A DNA stretch of 64,000 bases from an uncultured Lachnospiraceae bacterium (GCA_910579645.1 CAJTVK010000004.1:1-64000), one strand, 5' to 3'; counted from the first letter of the stretch, positions 9,681 through 19,091 are shown. Numbers and translations: made by a program. The notes: generated by a model not told the origin, from the sequence alone.

Positions 9681-10859
9681 ATGGCGCAGACTTTTGAGAC
9701 AATTAGGAAATATCCGGCAGTGGATGAGGTGCTTGCCAAAAAAGCCATAATACAGGCAGTCAGTATCATAAGGGAAGATTTGCCGATGTTTACGGAACAT
9801 TTTCCTTCTTCCAACAGTTTTGCCGGTTTTTATAAACCTACGGAAAATGTGGAGTGGACGACGGGTTTCTGGACAGGGGCAATCTGGCTGGCTTATGAAT
9901 ATACCGGCGATGATGTGTTTAAGCAGGCAGCAGAAGTACAGGTGGACAGTTTTTTGGAGCGGATAAAGAACAAAACAGATGTTAATCATCATGATATGGG
10001 ATTTCTGTTCAGTCTTTCCTGCGTGGCGGCATATAAGCTGACCGGTAATGAGAAGGCAAAGGAAGCGGCATTAATGGCGGCAGATCATTTGGCAGGAAGA
10101 TATAGGGAAAACGGTAAGTTTCTGCAGGCATGGGGGAATGTGGGGGAAGCTTCGGAATATAGGCTGATTATTGACTGTCTGCTGAATCTTCCGATTCTGT
10201 ATTGGGCCAGTGAAGTGACAGGCGACGGGCATTATGCTAAAATGGCAGAAAATCATATAAGGACTGCCATGCAGTGTATCTTAAGGGAAGATGATTCTAC
10301 ATACCATACTTATTTTATTGATATGGAAACAGGAAAACCGTCTTATGGAGTAACCCATCAGGGAAACAGGAACAATTCTGCATGGGCGCGGGGGCAGGCA
10401 TGGGGCATTTATGGGATTGCACTCAGTTATCATTATCTTAAGGATGATTCTTATATTGATTTATTCTGCAGGGTAACGGATTTCTTCCTTCGGCATCTTC
10501 CGGAAGACCTGATACCTTATTGGGATTTTGATTTTGACACAGGGAGCGGAGAACCGAGAGATTCTTCCGCGGCGGCAATTGCAGTATGCGGTATGTTGGA
10601 AATGACCAAATATCTGGGCGGAGAACGTGGGGAGAAGTATAAGGATGCCGCTTACCGGCTGCTGTATGCATTGATTGGTCAATGCGGCAATACGGATTGG
10701 AGACAGTCCAATGGTTTACTGCTTCACGGCACATATGCAAGAGATTCCGAAGAAAATACTTGTCAGGACAGGGGTGTGGATGAATGCAATACTTGGGGAG
10801 ATTATTTTTATATGGAAGCATTGACACGGATACTTTCGGACTGGAAGCTGTATTGGTAA
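9681..10859 (+). CDS. GH88 family unsaturated glucuronyl hydrolase
   Basis: A 392-residue cytoplasmic enzyme with no signal peptide. The family hallmarks are WTTGFWTGAIWLAYE near residues 53-67, NHHDMGF with Asp 105, Asp 165 in IIDCLL, and GNRNNSAWARGQAWGIYG. In studied members two such aspartates carry out hydration of the 4,5-unsaturated uronic acid left at the non-reducing end by polysaccharide lyases. GH88 and the related GH105 share this (alpha/alpha)6 fold; the NHHDMGF motif favours GH88. It lies between the importer and the sulfatase, which fits intracellular processing of imported unsaturated, perhaps sulfated, disaccharides such as those from glycosaminoglycans. Confidence 0.88.
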   Translation: MAQTFETIRKYPAVDEVLAKKAIIQAVSIIREDLPMFTEHFPSSNSFAGFYKPTENVEWTTGFWTGAIWLAYEYTGDDVFKQAAEVQVDSFLERIKNKTDVNHHDMGFLFSLSCVAAYKLTGNEKAKEAALMAADHLAGRYRENGKFLQAWGNVGEASEYRLIIDCLLNLPILYWASEVTGDGHYAKMAENHIRTAMQCILREDDSTYHTYFIDMETGKPSYGVTHQGNRNNSAWARGQAWGIYGIALSYHYLKDDSYIDLFCRVTDFFLRHLPEDLIPYWDFDFDTGSGEPRDSSAAAIAVCGMLEMTKYLGGERGEKYKDAAYRLLYALIGQCGNTDWRQSNGLLLHGTYARDSEENTCQDRGVDECNTWGDYFYMEALTRILSDWKLYW

Positions 10860-10931
10860 GGAATGTTTCTATTGCATTGGAGAAATAATGTGAATTCGCC
10901 GCCGGAGGGTGTAAGACTGAGAGGAATGACA

Positions 10932-12320
10932 ATGAAGACAAATTTAATTTATGTTTTTGCAGACCAATGGAGATATCATGCCATAGGCTATACCAAGGCG
11001 GATCAGGTGCTGACTCCGAATATGGATAGGTTTGCGGAGGAGAGCCTTTGCTTTGAAAATGCATACAGTACGTTTCCTCTCTGCACGCCTCACAGGGGAA
11101 GCTTAATGACAGGGAAATATCCGTATTCCATCGGTCTGTGGACAAATTGCAAAATAGGGCTGGAAGAAAAAATCATGCTGAAGCCTCAGGAAACCTGTAT
11201 CGGGAATGTGCTGCAGAATGCCGGATACCGGACGGCCTATATCGGGAAATGGCATCTGGATGCATCGGAACAGAATTTTACCAAACATCCGGTTTCGGGA
11301 GCGGAACATTGGGATGCATATACTCCTCCGGGAGAACGGAGACAGGGATTTGAATATTGGCTGTCTTACGGAGCCTGTGACGATCACTTAAATCCTCATT
11401 ATTGGGCGGATTCCCCGGAACAGATACGGCCGGGGAAGTGGTCGGCGGAATATGAGACGGACAAAGCTTTGGAATATTTGGAAGGACGTGAAAAAGATAC
11501 GCCGTTTGCTCTGTTTTTGTCCTATAATCCTCCCCATCTGCCTTATGAGCTGGTGCCGGATTGTTATTATGAAAAATTCCGTGATCTTAAGATAGAGTGG
11601 CGTGCTAATGTGCCGGAAGAAAAGCGCACGGCGGAAATGGAAAGGATAGCCAGGCAGTATTTTTCCGCAATATATGGCATTGATGAACAGTTTGGCCGTA
11701 TTCTGTCTTATCTGAAGGAAAAGGGGATGGAAGAAAATACGTTGGTGGTACTTTCGGCAGATCACGGGGAGATGCTTGGCTCTCATGGGCTGATGAGCAA
11801 AAATGTATGGTATGAAGAGTCCATTCATATTCCGCTGCTTATGAGACAGAAAAACCGGATACAGGCAGGAAGGAACGGGGTGGTGTTTGCGAGTCCGGAT
11901 CATATGCCTACTTTGCTGGAACTTCTTGGACTGCAGGTGCCGGATACTTGTGAGGGGAGAAGTCATGCAGTTTCTGCACTGGGAGGAACGGAGGATTCGC
12001 CGCAGCATATGTTTCTTTGTTCATATCCAGGGTCGCCGGAAAGTGTCTCGGCTTTTGCAAAACAGGGAATGAATCATAAAGCGCATGGCTGGAGGGGGAT
12101 AAAAACACCGGAATATACTTATGTGATAAGTAACGGATATATGCCGGAGGAAAAGCAGGAAGAATATTTTTATGATGATAAAGAGGATCCGTGGCAGCTT
12201 CATCCTAGGAGAGTGGAGAGAGATTGTAAGGATGAGGTGATTATGGAGTGCAGGAAGTTGCTGAAATGGTATTTGGGGATGTTGGGGGATGATTTTTTGT
12301 GGGAGAAGGATAGGGGGTAG
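10932..12320 (+). CDS. Cys-type sulfatase (arylsulfatase family, formylglycine-dependent)
   Basis: A 462-residue sulfatase. The active-site motif is CTPHR with Cys 51, followed by GSLMTGKYP, as in Cys-type S1 sulfatases. Other metal and catalytic motifs include YVFADQW at the N-terminus, YIGKWHLD, and LVVLSADHGEMLGSHGL. The cysteine must be oxidised to formylglycine; the radical SAM maturase at 1548-2681 is the likely modifier. No signal peptide is seen, so it probably acts on imported sulfated sugars in the cytoplasm beside the GH88. The start at 10932 is chosen because AGAGG lies about seven bases upstream and the conserved fold begins at once; ATGs at 10863 and 10926 are alternatives. Substrate position specificity cannot be told. 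Confidence 0.88.
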   Translation: MKTNLIYVFADQWRYHAIGYTKADQVLTPNMDRFAEESLCFENAYSTFPLCTPHRGSLMTGKYPYSIGLWTNCKIGLEEKIMLKPQETCIGNVLQNAGYRTAYIGKWHLDASEQNFTKHPVSGAEHWDAYTPPGERRQGFEYWLSYGACDDHLNPHYWADSPEQIRPGKWSAEYETDKALEYLEGREKDTPFALFLSYNPPHLPYELVPDCYYEKFRDLKIEWRANVPEEKRTAEMERIARQYFSAIYGIDEQFGRILSYLKEKGMEENTLVVLSADHGEMLGSHGLMSKNVWYEESIHIPLLMRQKNRIQAGRNGVVFASPDHMPTLLELLGLQVPDTCEGRSHAVSALGGTEDSPQHMFLCSYPGSPESVSAFAKQGMNHKAHGWRGIKTPEYTYVISNGYMPEEKQEEYFYDDKEDPWQLHPRRVERDCKDEVIMECRKLLKWYLGMLGDDFLWEKDRG

Positions 12321-12777
12321 CGGGGGAAGCCGCAGGCTGAACTGTTATGGATGTTTGGATTTATATTTGAAAAAGTAGTTGCAAAATTTTATATTGTATG
12401 ATAAAAATATAGTGTTGTCGGATAAGGAAAGTTTCGGATCGGAAAGGGAGGGTGTTTTTTGTTAATTGTATCTGTTTATGGAAAATAATAATCTATGAGA
12501 GGTTTGGGAGCAAAGGAAATGCATGGTCATTATGTGGGAGTGCATTTGGTTTTTGATGCCTGAATACTGGATTCCATAACAGAAAATAATTGGCAAATAG
12601 AAAAATCTGACTTTTTATAGTTGTAATATTTTATTTTGTCTGTGTGCCTATGGTGCGCATCTGTTGTGGGACGGATGGCTTCATAGGTTTTTTATTTTCC
12701 TTTTTTTGATGTTTTTTGGTTGGAAGGTTTTTGTGGATGAATGGACATTTAAATATTTAAAATTTGGTTAAGGAGCA
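12321..12777. other. Intergenic region, no gene seen
   Basis: About 450 bases of AT-rich sequence between the sulfatase and the MutS2-like gene. It carries a dispersed motif copy (12335-12347). The right end is very T-rich and may hold the promoter for the ATPase gene. I find no open frame with a ribosome binding site. Confidence 0.5.
12335..12347 (+). repeat. Interspersed motif GGCTGAACTGTTA, copy 2
   Basis: Exact copy of the 13-base core, 15 bases after the sulfatase stop codon, preceded by CCGCA. The inverted copy at 29071-29083 is flanked by the matching TGCGG on its other side, so the shared element is at least 18 bases (CCGCAGGCTGAACTGTTA). Confidence 0.6.
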
Positions 12778-14706
12778 GTGGAAAAAGAAATGGATCGGAA
12801 TCTTAAGGCATTGGAGTTTGATAAGATAATAGAGAATTTGGCGGAATATGCCAATTCGGGTCAGGCAAAAGAGATAATAAGGAATTTGGTTCCTTTTTTA
12901 TCGGAAGCGGAGTTAAGGAAAAATATGTCTGATACTACGCAGGCTAGGCAGATGTTGGACAATATAGGAGCACCGCCGGCACCTGCTATGGAAAATGTGG
13001 AGGAGTTGTTGGGAAAGGCAGTTAGATATGATTTACTGTTGCCGGAGGAATTGGAACAGGTAGGGATGTTCTTGGCGGCGGTGAAACGGATGAAGGAGTA
13101 TTTGGAAAGGGGAAAAGAGTATAGGATATCTTTGGCTTATTATGAGGAAAATCTTATCCCGTTGGAGGCGATACGGGAAGAACTGCTTCGTTCTGTCCGG
13201 TATGGGAAAATTGACGATCAGGCTTCCGCTGCATTGCGCGATATGCGGAGGGATATTCAGCGTCTGGAGGAAAAAATAAAAGAGAAAGCGGAAAGTCTGC
13301 TGCGGTCGCAGAAAAAGTATATGAGTGAGTCTTTTATTGTCAGCCGCAGCGGACGGGTGTGTCTGCCGGTGAAGAAGGATTATAAATCTAAGGTGGCGGG
13401 CAGCGTTGTGGATAAATCGGCCTCCGGTACGACTTTCTTTATAGAACCTGCCGCAGTGGCTAAATATAGGGAAGAAAAGGAACTGTTGGAAATTGAGGAG
13501 GATAATGAAGTACGGAGAATTATTTATTTGCTGATGGATCAAATTGCGGAGGAGGAAGAGGCTTTCCGGCAAAATATAAAGATGTTGGTGAAGTTGGATT
13601 ATATTTTTGCAAAGGGGAAGCTGAGCGCGGATATGGATGGGACAGAGCCAGGTATCAATACGCAGGGACATCTTCTGCTGAAGGGGGCAAGGCATCCGCT
13701 TTTAAAGAAAGAATCTTGTGTGCCTTTGGATTTTGAGATGGGAAACGGGAAGAAAGGGGTGATTATTACAGGACCTAATACGGGGGGCAAGACGGTAGCA
13801 ATCAAGACGGTTGGGCTGTTCAGTGTGATGGCCGGCTGCGGGCTGCATCTTCCTTGTAGGGAAGCGGATATCTGCATGGATAATCAAGTATTGTGCGATA
13901 TTGGGGACGGACAGAATATAGCAGATAATTTGTCCACTTTTTCGTCACATATCAGTAATGTGCTTCAGATTTTACGGAAGGTGACGAAGGAAAGCTTGGT
14001 CATAATGGATGAATTGGGTTCCGGCACGGATCCGACGGAGGGGATGGGTATTGCCATTGCCATTATTGAGCAGCTGCGGGTAAGTGGTTGTCTGTTTCTT
14101 GTGACGACTCATTACCCGGAGGTAAAATCATATGCAGCCAGGCATGAGGAAATTGTCAATGCAAGAATGGAATTTGACAGGGAAAACCTGAAACCGCTGT
14201 ACCGGATGGAAATCGGAAAATCGGGAGAAAGCTGTGCCCTGTATATTGCAAAGAGGCTGGGGATGCCGGGGAATATGCTTCGTACGGCGGCCGAGGAAGC
14301 TTACGGTGAAGTAAAGGAGGAATTGGCAGAAGAGTTGGAATTGGAACAGGAAATCCGGTGGAAAAAGGAGTTTGCTCCTTCGATTCAGAAAAGGAAGGAA
14401 ACGGGAAGGAAACCGTTGATGCCTGTTTTTACCCGTGGCGACAGCGTGACCGTATTGCCGGAAGGGACTATCGGAATTGTTGTTGTACCGGAGGATGAAA
14501 GGGGGAATGTGTTGGTGCAGGTGAAAGGGGAAAAAATTACGGTGAATCAGAAACGGCTGAAATTGAAAGTGGCCGCTTCGGAATTGTATCCGGAGGACTA
14601 TGATTTTTCCATTATTTTCGATACCGTGGAGAATAGGAAAGCAAGACACAAGATGGAAAAAGGGTATCAAGGGGATTTGATGATTACATGGGATAAGGTT
14701 GAGTAG
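12778..14706 (+). CDS. MutS2-like ATPase lacking the Smr domain
   Basis: A protein of about 642 residues. The N-terminal part has the MutS2 core (LEFDKIIENLAEYANSGQAK) and long helical arms. The ATPase has Walker A GPNTGGKT at residues 332-339 and Walker B VIMDELGSGTDPTEG, followed by TTHYPEVKSYA. MutS2 proteins bind branched DNA or collided ribosomes and usually run to about 780 residues with a C-terminal Smr nuclease domain. Here the protein ends after the KOW-like region (GDSVTVLPEGTIGIVVVPED) with no Smr motif, so it is a short paralogue. The next gene is far enough away that a frameshifted Smr tail is unlikely. The GTG start at 12778 lies only two bases from AGGAG; an ATG at 12790 is an alternative. 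Confidence 0.85.
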   Translation: MEKEMDRNLKALEFDKIIENLAEYANSGQAKEIIRNLVPFLSEAELRKNMSDTTQARQMLDNIGAPPAPAMENVEELLGKAVRYDLLLPEELEQVGMFLAAVKRMKEYLERGKEYRISLAYYEENLIPLEAIREELLRSVRYGKIDDQASAALRDMRRDIQRLEEKIKEKAESLLRSQKKYMSESFIVSRSGRVCLPVKKDYKSKVAGSVVDKSASGTTFFIEPAAVAKYREEKELLEIEEDNEVRRIIYLLMDQIAEEEEAFRQNIKMLVKLDYIFAKGKLSADMDGTEPGINTQGHLLLKGARHPLLKKESCVPLDFEMGNGKKGVIITGPNTGGKTVAIKTVGLFSVMAGCGLHLPCREADICMDNQVLCDIGDGQNIADNLSTFSSHISNVLQILRKVTKESLVIMDELGSGTDPTEGMGIAIAIIEQLRVSGCLFLVTTHYPEVKSYAARHEEIVNARMEFDRENLKPLYRMEIGKSGESCALYIAKRLGMPGNMLRTAAEEAYGEVKEELAEELELEQEIRWKKEFAPSIQKRKETGRKPLMPVFTRGDSVTVLPEGTIGIVVVPEDERGNVLVQVKGEKITVNQKRLKLKVAASELYPEDYDFSIIFDTVENRKARHKMEKGYQGDLMITWDKVE

Positions 14707-14761
14707 GGAAGATTTTCCTCAGTTGCGTGCAGGGTGTGTACGGCAATGATGCTAATTTCCT

Positions 14762-14815
14762 TACGCACCCATGCGTATGAAAGTTCAGTCAGCACAGTGT
14801 GCGGCTGCGCTGACT
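14762..14815. terminator. Paired hairpins between convergent genes
   Basis: TACGCA (14762-14767) pairs with TGCGTA (14772-14777), and AGTCAGCACAG (14787-14797) pairs with CTGCGCTGACT (14805-14815) with one mismatch. The genes on both sides end here, so a two-way terminator is plausible, though no long T-run follows. Confidence 0.4.
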
Positions 14816-14820
14816 GTCCT

Positions 14821-16506
14821 TTACGATGAAGTCCCGATTAAAATATTTTTTCCGGAAAATGCAAATCCGTATTTCCTGATGTGATTTTTGGGAATTCCTT
14901 TTGCTATGAGAGTGGTATCGTATTTTTTTGTTTCTATCTGACGCAGAGCTTTCTGTACCGTATCGGACAGTTCTTTTTCATCCGTATCCTGTACTTTAAA
15001 TTCTATAATAAATGCGTCATTCTGTGGATTTTTTGGTTCTAGCATGATATCATATCTGCCGAATCCGCTTTCTCTGTTGGAGGTCAGTGTATAACGATCG
15101 GCTAATTCTACCATGATTCCCAATACAAAGCCGTGATAAAATCGTTCCGGTTCGCTTACTGAAGGGTGTTTTCCGGTATCAAAAAAGCTGAAAGTCTGCA
15201 ATGCAAACTTATTCATATAGATATTCATTGCTTTTATATCTCCTGACAGAAAAGCTTTGATAAAGTCATTATAACTGTCATTTTCCGAAAACCATCCTCG
15301 GATTATACCTGAAAACATAATGCGTACTTCTTTGTTTGTCAGTGCTAATTGATAGTATATGCATCCTGTGTCTTCAATAAGTTCGGTAATAATTACTTTC
15401 AGATAACCGCTGGCCAGCAATAGGCTCCAGACAGCATTTCTATTAGAAGATAATTGGTTATAGACAATCTGTTCATTTAGTTCAACTCGTATACTTTCCC
15501 CTCGCATCAGCCGTTCAAAGGCTTCTTTCATTCCGGCTCCGCTTTCCCGGATTAGTTTTCCTATAAGATTGTTGGAACTGGTATTTGCCCAATAGGTGCC
15601 GGCCTTTTTTTTGCTAAGAAAGCTAATGACAGACCATGGATTATAAATGTCTTTTCTTTTTCCAAAAGAAAAACCGTTATACCAATTTTTTACCAATTGC
15701 TCCTGACCGGACAGTCCATATTCCTTTAATGAAGCAAAAACTTCTTGTTCCGTAAACCCAAAGCATTCTGCATATTTTTCGGAAGTGGCAGTTATAACTT
15801 CCAGATTATTTAAATCAGAAAAGATAGATTCTTTACTGATTATTGTAATGCCGGTCATAATAGCACGTTCCATATAGGGATTCGACTTAAAGGTGGCATT
15901 AAATAGATTTCTGATAAAGGCTGCAAGTTCATCCCAGTATCCGTTTATATATGCTTCTTGCATAGGTGTGTCATATTCATCCAGAAGGATAATTACTTTT
16001 TTTCCATAATAGCGCATTAGGTAATCTGACAAGGCATTTAGGGAATCTGTGGCTATATAGTCTTCCATTTCCGCGGAGACTTTAAGATAAAGTTTTTTTT
16101 CATTTTCATTTAATTTTCCGCTGTCCAAAAGAAAGCTGTATTTATTGTATAAATTGGTTATAATCTGGCAAATTTTTTTTCTGGTATTGATAAAAGAGGT
16201 TTCTTTTACTTTTGCAAAATTAATGGCAAGGACGGGATATGTCCCTTGCAGCCGGCGGTATTTATTGTCTTCCCATATAGAAAGCCCTTCGAATAAGTCG
16301 CCTCTGTCCATGTAATTTAAGGAAAAAAATTTTTCTGTCATGCTCATATTTAATGTTTTGCCAAATCTTCTTGGACGTGCAATTAATGTTGCTTCGTCAT
16401 TGGATTCCCACCATTCTTTTATAAAATTTGTTTTATCAATATAGAAATTATTATTTTCTCTGATTTTTTCAAAATCCTGATGGCCAATTCCTATTACTTT
16501 TGGCAT
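14821..16506 (-). CDS. AAA-ATPase-like / PD-(D/E)XK protein
   Basis: A 561-residue protein of the widespread family that opens with an AAA-ATPase-like domain and ends with a PD-(D/E)XK nuclease-like domain. The N-terminus (IGHQDFEKIRENNNFYIDKT) and the P-loop-like LIARPRRFGKT at about residues 40-50 are typical, as is LLDEYDTPMQEAY. The C-terminal domain shows GRYDIMLEP then IIEFKV, matching the D...ExK core. The family is often multi-copy in gut bacteria and its role is unknown; links to mobile elements or defence have been suggested. AAAGGAG precedes the ATG at 16506. It is a single gene with no operon partner. Confidence 0.85.
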   Translation of the reverse strand: MPKVIGIGHQDFEKIRENNNFYIDKTNFIKEWWESNDEATLIARPRRFGKTLNMSMTEKFFSLNYMDRGDLFEGLSIWEDNKYRRLQGTYPVLAINFAKVKETSFINTRKKICQIITNLYNKYSFLLDSGKLNENEKKLYLKVSAEMEDYIATDSLNALSDYLMRYYGKKVIILLDEYDTPMQEAYINGYWDELAAFIRNLFNATFKSNPYMERAIMTGITIISKESIFSDLNNLEVITATSEKYAECFGFTEQEVFASLKEYGLSGQEQLVKNWYNGFSFGKRKDIYNPWSVISFLSKKKAGTYWANTSSNNLIGKLIRESGAGMKEAFERLMRGESIRVELNEQIVYNQLSSNRNAVWSLLLASGYLKVIITELIEDTGCIYYQLALTNKEVRIMFSGIIRGWFSENDSYNDFIKAFLSGDIKAMNIYMNKFALQTFSFFDTGKHPSVSEPERFYHGFVLGIMVELADRYTLTSNRESGFGRYDIMLEPKNPQNDAFIIEFKVQDTDEKELSDTVQKALRQIETKKYDTTLIAKGIPKNHIRKYGFAFSGKNILIGTSS

Positions 16507-16665
16507 AGCAATATCTCCTTTTGGGAAAAATGGTTAAAACCAACCTTCGATTGATTTGGGCATTTGACGACTGCCCCTTGGTATTTGTTTTGTCCTGTAT
16601 GTTCAGTATATTCGTTTTTACCTTTAAAAGCAATAAATTAATGGTATTAACTTAATGACATTGTA

Positions 16666-16679
16666 GGCTGAACTGTTAC
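16666..16679 (+). repeat. Interspersed motif GGCTGAACTGTTA, copy 3
   Basis: Exact 13-base core GGCTGAACTGTTA followed by C, as in copy 1. It lies just upstream of a predicted promoter, in a gene-free stretch. Confidence 0.55.
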
Positions 16680-16699
16680 GAAATAACTTTTCATATTGC

Positions 16700-16728
16700 T
16701 TGTGATTTTGTTTTGCAGGTAGTATAAT
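16700..16728 (+). promoter_or_regulatory. Sigma-A-type promoter for the coiled-coil gene
   Basis: TTGTGA (16700-16705) and a perfect TATAAT (16723-16728) are separated by 17 bases. The gene at 16810 begins about 80 bases downstream, so a short leader would be made. Confidence 0.6.
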
Positions 16729-16809
16729 TTAATTAACAATTGGTTAGTTTTGTCATATGATGCCGCAAACGGAGTTGCAGCATGGATAAGGACAAGGAGG
16801 TTGGATATT

Positions 16810-17667
16810 ATGATGATGTTACCGATAGTTTCAGGGACAATCCGCAGTACCGTGAAGCTGGCAGAAATGGACAGTAAGTGGCAGCAGAAGAAAAAAAGCA
16901 ATAAGATATTTGATAAGGAAAATACAGATCCGGTTGCCAGGCAGATACAGCGGTATAAGGAAGATTTAGAGAAGATGCGGGAAAGCAAGAAGATGGCGGA
17001 TATCAGTGCTAAGTTAAAATCAGGAGGTACTCTTAGCAGCGAGGAAATCGAATATCTGCAGAGAAATAATCCGCAGATGTATCAGGATTATGTAGAAATA
17101 CAGAATGAAAAGGAAGCATATGAGAGACAGCTGAAAGCCTGCAAGACAAAAGAAGATGTGGAAGAACTGAAATTCACGAAAATGAGCAGTCTGTTGGCGG
17201 AGGCAAAGTCCGTTGTGAATAACCCTTATATTCCCGAGGGAAAGAAGCTTGGCCTGATGGAAAAAATTCTGGAAAAAACTATGGGAGTCCAGAAAATTCA
17301 TATGGAATTTCTGCAATCGGATTTTTACCGTAATCTTCCGACGGAAGAGGAAGTGGCAGAGGAAGTGCGGGAGAATGTCCGGGAAGATATGGAATTTGCC
17401 GATGATATAAAGGAAGAAAATAGCGAAGCAGGGACAGAAACAATAAAACCGGAGGATTCTGTCATAAATCAGAAAACGGAAGCCGAGAGCATTACGTCTT
17501 TCCATAAAAAAGATAAGGTGAAAATGCCTGAATTGAAAAAGCGTGGAAACGACAGCTATGAGACGGCAAAAGCATTTGCAGTCAATTATATAAGGAATAA
17601 CCGTCCCAGTGGTTTCGGGCTGGAATTTTTAGAAGATGATTTTGATAAAGTGAAGAAGCACGGATGA
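16810..17667 (+). CDS. Hypothetical coiled-coil protein
   Basis: A 285-residue, highly charged protein I do not recognise. It starts MMMLPIVSG. Residues about 25-180 are rich in Lys/Glu heptad-like patterns (IQRYKEDLEKMRESKK and EYLQRNNPQMYQDYVEIQNE), which points to a long helical or coiled-coil rod. The C-terminus is less ordered and ends with NYIRNNRPSGFGLEFLEDDF. There is no signal peptide or membrane segment. The start is fixed by AAGGAGG at 16794-16800, nine bases before three successive ATG codons. It stands alone under its own promoter. Confidence 0.7.
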   Translation: MMMLPIVSGTIRSTVKLAEMDSKWQQKKKSNKIFDKENTDPVARQIQRYKEDLEKMRESKKMADISAKLKSGGTLSSEEIEYLQRNNPQMYQDYVEIQNEKEAYERQLKACKTKEDVEELKFTKMSSLLAEAKSVVNNPYIPEGKKLGLMEKILEKTMGVQKIHMEFLQSDFYRNLPTEEEVAEEVRENVREDMEFADDIKEENSEAGTETIKPEDSVINQKTEAESITSFHKKDKVKMPELKKRGNDSYETAKAFAVNYIRNNRPSGFGLEFLEDDFDKVKKHG

Positions 17668-17728
17668 AAAAATCCTTCCGGGATGGTCTGTAGATTAATC
17701 AGCAAATAAATCTGCTGATATTGGTCAT

Positions 17729-17773
17729 ATACCCCATACTATGAATAGGGGTGCTATTCATAGTATGGGGTAT
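17729..17773. terminator. Perfect 20-base inverted repeat between convergent genes
   Basis: The left arm at 17729-17748 (begins ATACCCC, ends GAATAG) is the exact reverse complement of 17754-17773, around the loop GGGTG. The coiled-coil gene and hydF converge here. No T-run follows on either strand, so it may be a transcription barrier, an RNA-stabilising hairpin or a protein site and not a textbook terminator. Confidence 0.6.
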
Positions 17774-17829
17774 TAATGTAATGTAATGTTGTATTATTGC
17801 GCCGTTAAAATTTCTGTCCGGATGGAGCA

Positions 17830-19056
17830 TTAGATTAAAATGTCCATAATTTCAGGAAAGGGCTGTAGGCTGCGCTTTAAGATTCCATGGATCTGTGCTA
17901 TGGCAATTCCATAATTAGTGATTGGAATTCGGCAGTCAGCCGCGTGACGGAAGCGGTACTGCATTTCCTTTTCGTTGAGCATACATCCGCCGCAGTGGAT
18001 GATTAAGGCATAATCCGACAGTTCTTCCGGAAATTCGGTGCCGGATGTGAACGCAAAGTTTATCTCCTTTTTGGTGTAGTTTTTTATCCATGCAGGAAGC
18101 TTTTCCGTCCCGATGTCGCCGCACTGTCTGTGATGGGTGCAGCCTTCGGAAATCAATACCGTATCTCCGTCCTTTAGGCAGTTCAGCTGAGCGGCACCTT
18201 CCACGGCTGCTCTTAAATTGCCTTTGTAGCGGGCAAAAAGGATGGAAAAGGAGGTCAGCAGGATATCGTCGGGGGTGTCTTTGGAGACTTGCCCGAATGC
18301 TTGGGAGTCGGTTATGACTAATTTTGGTTTTTTTGCAAAAGAACCAAATGTGCCGGCCAAATCCTTTTCTTTGGATACGGCGGCAATGGCATCTGCATCC
18401 AGAATGTCCCGTATGGTCTGCTGCTGGGGAAGAATCAGCCTTCCTTTGGGGGCAGAGGAATCAAGGGGAACCACCAATACAACTAAATCGCCGGCTTGCA
18501 GCAGGTCTGCCACAATGTGTTTTTGGTTTTCTTCTTTTTGGGCAATGCGGGCTATCATTTCTTTCAGTTCATAAATATTCTGTTTTGTTTCGGCACTGAC
18601 ATAGATAATGCCGGACGCGGGATTTTCGGTTGCAGGCAGGTCGGTTTTGTCTTTTATTTCCGGTAAATCTGTTTTATTATAAGCAATGATATAGGGAATT
18701 TTCTTATCCGTAAAAAGTGAAATCAGCCGGCGGTCCGCTTCCTGAAGCCCTTTTCGGGCATCTACGGTCAAAACGGCAATGTCTGTATAGTTAAGAGCCT
18801 GTATGGCTTTCTTTACACGCATTTCGCCTAAAGTTCCTTCATCGTCAATGCCGGGTGTGTCGATGATGACTACGGGGCCGAGAGGAAGCAGTTCCATGGA
18901 TTTTTTCACGGGGTCGGTAGTGGTTCCCATGATTTTGGATACGACTGACAAGTCCTGTCCGGTGACTGCGTTGACAATACTGGATTTTCCGGCATTTCTC
19001 ATGCCGAAGAAACCGATGTGGATACGGTCCGCAGATGCGGTATTGTTCAATGACAT
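17830..19056 (-). CDS. hydF: [FeFe]-hydrogenase maturation GTPase HydF
   Basis: A 408-residue GTPase that acts as the scaffold on which the 2Fe subcluster of the H-cluster is assembled before transfer to the hydrogenase. The G1 loop is GMRNAGKSS near residues 18-26, followed by DTPGIDDEG and the NKTD-type guanine motif YNKTDLP. The C-terminal iron-sulfur ligands appear as CTHHRQC and, near the end, HCGGC, the pattern expected for HydF. It lies downstream of hydE and hydG on the same strand. The hydrogenase itself is not in the window. Confidence 0.93.
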   Translation of the reverse strand: MSLNNTASADRIHIGFFGMRNAGKSSIVNAVTGQDLSVVSKIMGTTTDPVKKSMELLPLGPVVIIDTPGIDDEGTLGEMRVKKAIQALNYTDIAVLTVDARKGLQEADRRLISLFTDKKIPYIIAYNKTDLPEIKDKTDLPATENPASGIIYVSAETKQNIYELKEMIARIAQKEENQKHIVADLLQAGDLVVLVVPLDSSAPKGRLILPQQQTIRDILDADAIAAVSKEKDLAGTFGSFAKKPKLVITDSQAFGQVSKDTPDDILLTSFSILFARYKGNLRAAVEGAAQLNCLKDGDTVLISEGCTHHRQCGDIGTEKLPAWIKNYTKKEINFAFTSGTEFPEELSDYALIIHCGGCMLNEKEMQYRFRHAADCRIPITNYGIAIAQIHGILKRSLQPFPEIMDILI

Positions 19057-19091
19057 AATTGCACCGATTCCTTTCCTTAAATTTGTTCTTT

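Larger units (their letters stand above)
16507..16809. other. Divergent intergenic region with repeat copy
   Basis: Non-coding stretch between the minus-strand ATPase-like gene and the plus-strand coiled-coil gene. It contains a dispersed motif copy (16666-16679) and a good plus-strand promoter (16700-16728). No additional gene is seen. Confidence 0.5.

Noticed and set aside
13033..13695. Minus-strand open frame within the MutS2-like gene
   Set aside because: The plus-strand ATPase has full family motifs; this is its shadow.
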